Shown here: positions 1 to 4,882 of the stretch, piece after piece | Layout: every line of letters begins with the position of its first letter | Position numbering within the stretch: position 1 is the stretch's first letter | Assembly (NCBI GenBank): GCA_947303535.1 | Contig: CAMYYQ010000133.1 | Span: forward strand, 1 to 5,083 | DNA from: an uncultured Ruminococcus sp. | Lineage (GTDB): Bacteria; Bacillota_A; Clostridia; Oscillospirales; Ruminococcaceae | Direction: 5' to 3' | DNA: 5,083 nt | Translations under genes and position numbers: made by a program | Notes under the pieces: generated by a model | Databases searched by the model: none | Seen by the model: the letters and a program-made list of their open reading frames with translations, nothing else | Told to the model about the DNA's origin: nothing

Positions 1-241
1 ATTCTGCGTTGCCGCAGTTCATTTAAAATTATATCACTCCCCGTCATGATTTGCAATACTTTATTGCATTAAATTTGCAAATTTCTCCGTTTTTGTGCTA
101 TACACACAAAAAAACTTATCCGCTTTGTGCAGACCGACGATTTTACATCTGTGATATGACTGCGTTATCTGTTTTTCCGACTTATACCGCCTTTGCCACA
201 GCGTGCATATCCGCTTTTTACGGCCTTTTTCATTTTATGTA
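1..241. other. Gene-free region upstream of the HD-metY operon
   Basis: No convincing gene is present: the only open frame here would start on TTG, has no ribosome binding site and no recognisable protein character. The stretch is T-rich on the + strand. It holds a small perfect hairpin at 4-17 (CTGCG, TTGC loop, CGCAG) that may be the end of a terminator or gene cut by the window edge, an inverted repeat at 52-68 (TGCAAT / ATTGCA) and a perfect 14-base palindrome at 71-84 (AAATTTGCAAATTT). The palindromes could be a regulator site, but they lie about 160 bases above the promoter, so this is speculative. Confidence 0.5.
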
Positions 242-270
242 TTGATTTTCCGAGTAAAATGATATATAAT
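242..270 (+). promoter_or_regulatory. Sigma-A type promoter of the HD-metY-flavodoxin operon
   Basis: A -35 box TTGATT (242-247) is separated by exactly 17 bases from a perfect -10 box TATAAT (265-270). The transcript would start near 276-278, giving a leader of about 35 bases to the ATG at 312. It is too short for a riboswitch, and no S-box or T-box motif is seen. The position directly before the first gene of a tightly packed operon supports the call. Confidence 0.8.
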
Positions 271-275
271 ATATA

Positions 276-294
276 CTATCGGACAGACCGATGG
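276..294 (+). promoter_or_regulatory. Hairpin at the predicted 5' end of the operon mRNA
   Basis: CTATCGG (276-282) and CCGATGG (288-294) can pair around an ACAGA loop, with one G-U pair. The stem begins at the predicted transcription start. It buries the upstream ATG at 291, which favours translation from the ATG at 312. It could protect the mRNA 5' end or overlap an operator; both roles are inference. Confidence 0.4.
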
Positions 295-297
295 ATC

Positions 298-303
298 AGG
301 AGG
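298..303 (+). promoter_or_regulatory. Ribosome binding site deciding the HD gene start
   Basis: A perfect AGGAGG lies 8 bases before the ATG at 312. It lies downstream of the alternative in-frame ATG at 291, which has no good ribosome binding site of its own. The start at 312 is therefore preferred. Two GATC copies (294-297 and 306-309) flank the site and could form a short stem with the AGGAGG exposed in the loop. Confidence 0.75.
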
Positions 304-311
304 TAGATCAG

Positions 312-845
312 ATGCTGAAAGCTATCTGCTCCTCAAAGGAGCTGACAAACAACAGCTATTACGCCTGTATCTGCGATATAATAGACAGCAGACAGGTGCA
401 GCAGCTGAAAAATATAACTCATCACATCTCCACCACTCGTTTCCAGCATTGCGTCAATGTGTCATACTACAGCTATCTTGTGTGCAGAGCGTTCAGGCTC
501 AACGCCCGTTCCGCCGCAAGGGCAGGGCTTCTCCACGACCTTTTCTACTACGACAGAAAGGTTTACAACGCCGGAAAGCAGAAGGGGCAGGCGTCTCACA
601 GCAGCAACCACTCAATGTTAGCCTGCGCCAACGCCTGCGAGGTAACCGACATCACCAACCTCGAACGTGACATGATAGAGAAGCATATGTGGCCTGTCAC
701 AAGACCCATGCCCAGATACAAGGAGACATACATCATAACCGTTATCGACAAATACTGTGCTGTTCTCGAATTCTGCGTACCGAAGGTGCAAAGGATAGTC
801 CGCAGAAAGCGCGGTAATATATATTCAGGAGGTATACCACAATGA
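312..845 (+). CDS. Small HD-domain metal-dependent phosphohydrolase
   Basis: A 177-residue soluble protein with no signal peptide or membrane segment. It carries the complete HD-superfamily metal-ligand pattern (numbered from the chosen start): His46 (in FQHCVNVS), the His75-Asp76 doublet (GLLHDLFYYD), His100 (SSNHSML), His125 (IEKHMW) and Asp146 (VIDKYC). Members of this family hydrolyse phosphate esters, often of nucleotides; the substrate here cannot be read from sequence. The C-terminus is basic (RRKRG). An in-frame ATG at 291 would add seven residues, but the AGGAGG at 298-303 fits the ATG at 312. The TGA stop overlaps the ATG of the next gene (ATGA, 842-845), so the two are probably translationally coupled. 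It is first in an operon with a MetY-type enzyme. HD assignment is firm; biological role unknown. Confidence 0.88.
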   Translation: MLKAICSSKELTNNSYYACICDIIDSRQVQQLKNITHHISTTRFQHCVNVSYYSYLVCRAFRLNARSAARAGLLHDLFYYDRKVYNAGKQKGQASHSSNHSMLACANACEVTDITNLERDMIEKHMWPVTRPMPRYKETYIITVIDKYCAVLEFCVPKVQRIVRRKRGNIYSGGIPQ

Positions 846-2107
846 AGATCGAAACCAAATGCCTGCACGCAGGCTACACACCAAAGAATACCGAGCCAAG
901 AGTTGTGCCGATAGTACAGAGCACGACTTACGTCTATGACTCAACAGATGACGTAGCAGCAGTATTCGATGACCCTACCAAGAGCCTTATCTATTCACGT
1001 TTTGAAAACCCGACAGTTATGGCTGTTGAGGAAAAGATAAATGCCCTTGAAGGCGGAGTAGGTGCTATGTGTACCTCCAGCGGTCAGGCTGCATCTCTGC
1101 TCTCACTGCTCAACATATTAAAGGCAGGCGACAGCTTTATTTCAGCAGCTACTATCTACGGCGGAACTGTTAACCTCTTTGCTTATACACTCAAAAAGCT
1201 CGGCATCGAGTGCATTTTCGTTGACGCAGATGCTCCCGAGGACGAGATAAGAGCCGCATTCAAGCCAAACACAAAGGCTGTATTCGGCGAAACTCTCGCA
1301 AATCCTGCTCTTGCAGTATTTGACATCGAAAAGTTCGCAAAGATCGCTCACGAGAACAATGTTCCTCTTATTATAGACAACACCTTCCCTACTCCTATAC
1401 TTTGCAGACCTTTTGAGTACGGCGCTGATATCATCGTTCACTCAACTACAAAGTACATGGACGGCCATGCTGTACAGGGCGGCGGTGTTATCGTTGATTC
1501 AGGCAACTTTGACTGGACAAACGGAAAGTTCCCCGAGTTCACAGAGCCGGATGAGAGCTACCACGGCACTATCTATACAAAGGCTTACGGAAAGGCTGCA
1601 TACATCATCAAGGCAAGAATGCAGCTCATGAGAGACTTCGGCTGCTATCCGTCAGCTCAGTCCGCATTTTATCTCAATCTCGGACTTGAAACTCTCCCTA
1701 TCCGTATGAAGCAGTATTGCGAGAACGCTCTTACAGTTGCTCAGTTCCTTGAGAGCAATGACAAGGTAGAATCAGTAAACTACCCTGCACTCAAGAGCAA
1801 CAAGTACTATGATCTCGCTCAGAAATATCTCCCGGGCGGTACAAGCGGTGTTATCTCATTCGTTATAAAGGGAGGCAGAAATACAGCTGTCAAGTTTATG
1901 GATTCACTGAAGCTTGCTTCAAACGAAGTTCATGTTGCTGATATCCGCACCTGTGTACTTCACCCTGCAAGTGCTACACACCGTCAGCTCACCGACGAAC
2001 AGCTTGTTGCCTGCGGCATAAACGGCGGTCTTATCAGACTTTCCGTAGGTCTTGAGAATGTTGAGGATATCCTTGATGACCTCAAACAGGCTTTCGCAGC
2101 TATCTGA
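842..2107 (+). CDS. metY: O-acetylhomoserine sulfhydrylase (PLP-dependent, Cys/Met metabolism family)
   Basis: A 421-residue cytosolic enzyme of the Cys/Met metabolism PLP family (fold type I). Visible landmarks are YSRFENPT (51-58; Tyr51 and Arg53 bind PLP phosphate from the neighbouring subunit), TSSGQAA (78-84), Tyr106 that normally stacks on the cofactor, Asp179 contacting the pyridine nitrogen (IIDNTF), the Schiff-base Lys204 in HSTTKYMDGHA, and Arg399 in LIRLSVG for the substrate carboxylate. The length of about 420 residues, the insertion after the lysine (FDWTNGKFPEFTEP, 223-236) and the HPASATHRQL segment (374-383) favour MetY over the shorter cystathionine gamma-synthase or lyase (about 380-400). 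The expected reaction is O-acetylhomoserine plus sulfide giving homocysteine and acetate; methanethiol use or a lyase side activity is possible. AGGAGG at 827-832 sits 9 bases before the ATG. The start overlaps the HD gene stop. Confidence 0.9.
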   Translation: MKIETKCLHAGYTPKNTEPRVVPIVQSTTYVYDSTDDVAAVFDDPTKSLIYSRFENPTVMAVEEKINALEGGVGAMCTSSGQAASLLSLLNILKAGDSFISAATIYGGTVNLFAYTLKKLGIECIFVDADAPEDEIRAAFKPNTKAVFGETLANPALAVFDIEKFAKIAHENNVPLIIDNTFPTPILCRPFEYGADIIVHSTTKYMDGHAVQGGGVIVDSGNFDWTNGKFPEFTEPDESYHGTIYTKAYGKAAYIIKARMQLMRDFGCYPSAQSAFYLNLGLETLPIRMKQYCENALTVAQFLESNDKVESVNYPALKSNKYYDLAQKYLPGGTSGVISFVIKGGRNTAVKFMDSLKLASNEVHVADIRTCVLHPASATHRQLTDEQLVACGINGGLIRLSVGLENVEDILDDLKQAFAAI

Positions 2108-2139
2108 AACTTTTTCTGAGTTTCTGAAAAGGAGTTTAT

Positions 2140-2670
2140 ATGAAAACACTGATTATTTATTCATCACAGACAGGATTCACACAAAGATATGCAGAATGGA
2201 TAGCCGATGAACTCAGGGCAGAGATAATGTCCATTAAAAAAGCGATAAAAAAAGAAGACTCTTATTTCAAAAACTATGATGCTATCATATACGGCGGCTG
2301 GGTATCTGTCGAAAAGATAAACCGCGCCGATTGGTTCACAAGCAGGATAGAGAGCTGGAAAGAAAAGAAACTGGCTATTTTTGGTGTTGGTGCAAGCCCT
2401 GCATTTTATTCGGGCGTTGATAAGCTCCTTGAAAGAGCCCTCACCGATGAGCAGAGAAAGTATGCAAAAGCTTTTTATTGTCAGGGCGGACTTGACTATG
2501 ATAAAATGTCTCTCGGCTCAAAAATGCTTATGAAAACTTTTGCAGCCATGCTCAAAAGCAAGAAAACCAAAGATGAGGATGAAAAAGCCATGATCGAAGC
2601 TATTTCAGAGTCTCACGATTTCTCAAATCCTAAGTATATTGAACCCATAGTTGCTTATATTAAAAAGTAA
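2140..2670 (+). CDS. Flavodoxin-domain protein (HemG / flavodoxin_5-like)
   Basis: A 176-residue protein with a flavodoxin fold. The N-terminal strand and phosphate loop MKTLIIYSSQTGFTQRYA (1-18) is the FMN-binding signature, followed by strand DAIIYGGWV (47-55) and LAIFGVGAS (78-86), whose loops normally flank the isoalloxazine ring, and FYCQGGLDYDKM (112-123), which resembles the equivalent loop of menaquinone-dependent protoporphyrinogen oxidase HemG. The C-terminal part is lysine-rich and helical. No signal peptide is seen. It may carry electrons as an FMN protein; its partner is unknown. No heme genes are nearby, so a HemG function is not claimed. An AAGGAG site at 2129-2134 precedes the ATG by 5 bases. 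It is third in the operon, 32 bases after metY with no clear terminator between, and followed directly by one. Confidence 0.82.
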   Translation: MKTLIIYSSQTGFTQRYAEWIADELRAEIMSIKKAIKKEDSYFKNYDAIIYGGWVSVEKINRADWFTSRIESWKEKKLAIFGVGASPAFYSGVDKLLERALTDEQRKYAKAFYCQGGLDYDKMSLGSKMLMKTFAAMLKSKKTKDEDEKAMIEAISESHDFSNPKYIEPIVAYIKK

Positions 2671-2674
2671 TTTC

Positions 2675-2705
2675 AGCTCCTCCGTTGATACGGGGGAGCT
2701 TTTTT
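2675..2705 (+). terminator. Rho-independent terminator of the HD-metY-flavodoxin operon
   Basis: AGCTCCTCCG (2675-2684) pairs with CGGGGGAGCT (2691-2700) around a TTGATA loop. This is a ten-base-pair GC-rich stem with one G-U pair, followed at once by a T-run (2701-2705). It starts 5 bases after the flavodoxin stop codon. Confidence 0.93.
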
Positions 2706-2873
2706 GTGCCTTATCTTATGGCTCATATATTCAAATAGCACATAAAACCATATCCCCGATTGTGATTTTTCACGATTTTTTCTTTGAATAGTACATTTTC
2801 TCCCCGTTGAAACGATTATATATATGTAATTCAAATGCCAACGATTTTTTTCTCTCTTTTTAGTGTGTTCATA
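2706..2873. other. AT-rich convergent intergenic spacer
   Basis: This gene-free stretch lies between the terminators of two converging units. It contains ACGATTTTTT twice (2772-2781 and 2841-2850) and T-rich tracts on the + strand. No open frame with a ribosome binding site and no convincing promoter with a sensible -35/-10 spacing was found. Confidence 0.5.
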
Positions 2874-2918
2874 AAGAAAGCGGACGTTTCCTCATACAGA
2901 AGAAACGTCCGTTTTCTT
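2874..2918 (-). terminator. Long hairpin terminator behind the dockerin gene, probably bidirectional
   Basis: AAGAAAGCGGACGTTTC (2874-2890) pairs with GAAACGTCCGTTTTCTT (2902-2918) around an 11-base loop, forming a stem of 17 pairs with one G-U. The A/T outer part of the stem supplies a U-rich tail on either strand. It lies 62 bases after the stop of the minus-strand dockerin gene and is its likely terminator. It would also catch read-through from the + strand operon. Confidence 0.85.
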
Positions 2919-2979
2919 CTCACTGCCATACGTCCTGTGGGTACGGACCTTATGACTGCAAGTTATTATCATTGAATAA

Positions 2980-4374
2980 TTACTTTACCTTATTCTGCTT
3001 TTTGAGTTCCTGAAGAAGTTCCTCTCTGTAAATACGGTTTTCCCAGAACTTTACATCTTCTTCTGTGATCTGTCCGTCGAAGTTATAATCAACGTAGATA
3101 GTTGCCTGCTCAGTAAGCTCTATTTCACCGTTGAGTGCTCTGCGCAGCTGATTTGTGTCATTTCTTGTGAAATATCCGTCACCGTCAAGGTCACCAAGGA
3201 AATTCTTTACCTTGGCAGGGATATACATATTTGAAGAATCATGAAGCTCAGATACCTTATTTATAGTCCATTTATCAGGAGAAGTGAAGTTTGAATTGAT
3301 ATTATACTTATTATAATCATACATAAATGCATTTGCAGTAGGATCAGCAAGATAATATCTTCCGCCTAATTTTAAAATATTGAAAGCATGGCTTACATCG
3401 TCATTTGTTGTATCATCATAATATTTACCACTTGAAACATAATAGCTCTCAATACCTGCGTCATGGAGAAGAATATCATATGCACGAGCGTATCCATCAC
3501 ATACAGCTGTATTATTGAGGAAAACAGTATAGTCACAGTGATTGTTTTCCTTGGTATTTCCAACAGGATATTCATCATGGTCATATGGTACCTTGCTGTT
3601 TACCCAGTTGATAAGCTTATGTGCCTTCTGAGCATCATTCATTGAATCATCAGTTTCAGTCTCAACGATATGCTTTATATACTGACTTACAGCTTCTCTT
3701 ACAGAAGGAATTTTTTCCGCTTCATCAAGCTTGTCATTTGCTATCATTGCCTTTATCTGATCGCACAGTACGACCTGATCTGTCTCAGTGTCATAATAAG
3801 CGATAGGCTTATTATTGATCGTTTCAAGTGAAGGACATTTAACAAAACAGCTTATCTCATTTATTGAGGCAGGAATATTGATATTTCTGAGATTAACACA
3901 ATTATCAAAAGCTTTGATCGCAAGTTTTTCAACTGTATCAGGAATTGTTACATCTGTAAGTCCCGGAAGATTTTCAAATACATAACTACCTATTTCAGTA
4001 ACAGACTCAGGTATTGTTATTGTCTTGATATTCTTTTTATTTTCAATTGAACGCTGGAATAAAGCAGTTACAGGAAAAGTATATTCAACTCCGTCATTTT
4101 CAAATGTAAGCTCAGACGGAATAACAAGATCCTCTGAATCTCCCAAATACTTACAAATTATAATGCCCTCATTGTTTCTGTTCATTTTTATATTCCAGGT
4201 TTCTCCTGCGTCATCAACGACATTCTTATAGCCCGTAAAATAGCCATCATAGCTTGCCGATGCAACAATTACATTAGCAGGTACAACTGAACTTAATGTT
4301 GGTACAATAGCAGCTGCTGCAACTATACCTGTAGAAAGTGAAGCAGCTAAGATCATTGAAATTTTCTTTTTCAT
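2980..4374 (-). CDS. Secreted LRR - transglutaminase-like - dockerin protein
   Basis: A 464-residue exported modular protein. Residues 1-40 form a signal peptide (Lys-rich start, hydrophobic core, likely cleavage after Ala-Ser-Ala at 38-40). Residues about 81-188 hold BspA-type LRR_5 repeats (ITIPESVTEIGSYVFENLPGL, 119-139, and similar units after it). Residues about 245-350 form a transglutaminase-like domain with the triad Cys292 (TAVCDGYARAY), His329 (VSHAFNIL) and Asp344 (YYLADPT). Residues about 393-448 are a type I dockerin with two calcium loops (Asp395/397/399/406 and Asp429/Asn431/Asp433/Asp440), then a basic tail. The dockerin implies binding to a cohesin on a scaffoldin. The TG fold may act as a protease or cross-linker, and the LRR may bind protein or host surfaces. 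AAGGAAG (4384-4390) lies 9 bases before the ATG. It is a single-gene unit with its own terminator. Domains are clear; the substrate is unknown. Confidence 0.9.
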   Translation of the reverse strand: MKKKISMILAASLSTGIVAAAAIVPTLSSVVPANVIVASASYDGYFTGYKNVVDDAGETWNIKMNRNNEGIIICKYLGDSEDLVIPSELTFENDGVEYTFPVTALFQRSIENKKNIKTITIPESVTEIGSYVFENLPGLTDVTIPDTVEKLAIKAFDNCVNLRNINIPASINEISCFVKCPSLETINNKPIAYYDTETDQVVLCDQIKAMIANDKLDEAEKIPSVREAVSQYIKHIVETETDDSMNDAQKAHKLINWVNSKVPYDHDEYPVGNTKENNHCDYTVFLNNTAVCDGYARAYDILLHDAGIESYYVSSGKYYDDTTNDDVSHAFNILKLGGRYYLADPTANAFMYDYNKYNINSNFTSPDKWTINKVSELHDSSNMYIPAKVKNFLGDLDGDGYFTRNDTNQLRRALNGEIELTEQATIYVDYNFDGQITEEDVKFWENRIYREELLQELKKQNKVK

Positions 4375-4528
4375 AATGTTTAACTTCCTTTACTAAGTTT
4401 TGAAATATTTTTAGAATGATGTAAGATAAAGCATATCCGACTTTTCGTATTGTTTCTGAAGTCTTAACATTCATCTGCATCTTTCATTTTTATTCGCGAT
4501 CGCTTTCATAAATACCATTCGATGCATC

Positions 4529-4556
4529 TATATATCATCGGACACTTTAAAATCAA
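4529..4556 (-). promoter_or_regulatory. Possible promoter of the dockerin-transglutaminase gene
   Basis: On the minus strand, TTGATT (4556-4551) is followed after 16 bases by TATATA (4534-4529), giving a start near 4522 and a leader of about 150 bases. An inverted repeat CGATG / CATCG (4520-4524 and 4536-4540) surrounds the -10 box and might be an operator. Other weaker matches exist closer to the gene, so this is tentative. Between here and the gene there is only AT-rich leader with an isolated GCGATCGC palindrome (4496-4503). Confidence 0.35.
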
Positions 4557-4582
4557 AAAAATCAGATATATTTATCATAATT

Positions 4583-4623
4583 AAAAAACAGGCATCTCCC
4601 CATAAAGAAGAAATACCTGTTTT
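4583..4623 (-). terminator. Hairpin terminator, second behind the tRNA fragment
   Basis: AAAACAGG (4585-4592) pairs with CCTGTTTT (4616-4623); after one mismatch two further pairs extend the stem. On the minus strand it ends in six Ts followed by AATT, a good terminator. On the + strand the T-run is shorter, so weaker bidirectional action is possible. It insulates the dockerin gene promoter from transcription coming out of the tRNA / integrase region. Confidence 0.65.
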
Positions 4624-4646
4624 CAGCCTTTTTAACCTTGATGAAC

Positions 4647-4681
4647 GGATAAAACCAACGCCCCACTAAAAAGTGAGGCGT
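4647..4681 (-). terminator. Terminator downstream of the tRNA-Ala 3' end
   Basis: ACGCCCCACT (4658-4667) and AGTGAGGCGT (4672-4681) form a ten-pair stem with one G-U around an AAAA loop (TTTT on the minus strand), followed on the minus strand by TGGTTTTATC. It lies 25 bases past the tRNA CCA end, so it is probably the original tRNA gene terminator. A further small hairpin (GCGCG / CGCGC, 4691-4706) directly abuts the CCA. Confidence 0.7.
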
Positions 4682-4706
4682 AAAATGTTTGCGCGTAACT
4701 CCGCGC

Positions 4707-4751
4707 TGGTGGAGCATAGGGGACTTGAACCCCTGACCCCCACACTGCCAG
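4707..4751 (-). pseudogene. 3' portion of tRNA-Ala(GGC), 5' half missing
   Basis: Read on the minus strand, this is a tRNA from the anticodon loop to the encoded CCA. The loop is CTGGCAG (4751-4745), with T33, anticodon GGC at 4749-4747 and A37. Then come the 3' anticodon stem TGTGG, a five-base variable loop GGGTC, a perfect T-arm (AGGGG, TTCAAGT, CCCCT; 4734-4718), the 3' acceptor strand ATGCTCC (4717-4711), discriminator A (4710) and CCA (4709-4707). The U at position 70 fits the G3-U70 pair of alanine tRNAs. The bases that should form the 5' anticodon stem read AAAGT and cannot pair with TGTGG. No D-arm or 5' acceptor strand follows, so this is not a working gene as it stands. Confidence 0.85.
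4707..4751 (-). other. Candidate attachment site (att junction) of an integrated element
   Basis: The tRNA match stops exactly at the anticodon loop, where many tyrosine recombinases cut tRNA genes. A tyrosine recombinase gene and short direct repeats lie directly behind the break. Chromosomal terminators lie on the other side. Together these indicate a recombination scar with the mobile element to the right. The second copy, with the intact tRNA, is not in this window, so the exact core limits cannot be fixed. Confidence 0.75.
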
Positions 4752-4860
4752 ACTTTTTCAATGACGTCCCACAAACAGCGTAGCGCCCGAGAAAACCTCA
4801 ATAGATAGTCGTTTGCCGCTTTCGCTGCACCTGAGATAGTTCAAGAAAAACTGTCTTAAA

Positions 4861-4882
4861 TGTCGTAATAGTGTCGTAGTAA
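4861..4882. repeat. Two direct TGTCGTA repeats next to int, possible integrase arm sites
   Basis: TGTCGTA occurs at 4861-4867 and 4872-4878, so the units repeat every 11 bases, about one DNA turn (TGTCGTAATAG then TGTCGTAGTAA). A weaker relative, TAGTCGTTT, lies near 4805-4813. The repeats begin directly after the integrase stop codon, between it and the tRNA scar. Short direct repeats in this place are typical of the arm-type sites bound by the N-terminal domain of tyrosine integrases. This role is inferred. Confidence 0.5.

Noticed and set aside
51..245. Open frame on the + strand, 64 codons, starting with TTG
   Set aside because: No ribosome binding site, odd Cys/Phe/Tyr-rich composition typical of T-rich non-coding DNA, and no recognisable domain.
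242..312. S-box (SAM) or T-box riboswitch controlling metY
   Set aside because: The predicted leader is only about 35 bases and shows none of the conserved motifs.
2807..2835. Promoter starting with TTGAAA in the convergent gap
   Set aside because: No -10 box lies at 16-18 bases; the AT-rich TATATATG is too close.
2928..2954. Imperfect hairpin (CATA-GTCC / GGAC-TATG) after the dockerin gene stop
   Set aside because: Interrupted short stem without a T-run; the long hairpin at 2874-2918 is a much better terminator.
4274..4480. Minus-strand open frame overlapping the start of the dockerin gene
   Set aside because: It overlaps the signal-peptide coding region in another frame and lacks domain character; the dockerin gene has the good ribosome binding site.
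4496..4503. GCGATCGC palindrome as a HIP1-like or special repeat
   Set aside because: Only one copy was seen in the window, so chance is sufficient.
4707..4800. Complete tRNA gene, or a tRNA gene interrupted by a group I intron at the anticodon loop
   Set aside because: No D-arm or 5' acceptor strand is present in the following 330 bases, and the neighbouring sequence codes for a tyrosine recombinase, which fits an att junction better. An intron is not strictly excluded without the DNA to the right.
4562..4801. Minus-strand open frame across the tRNA fragment and terminators
   Set aside because: It runs through a tRNA portion and two hairpin terminators, so the frame is chance.
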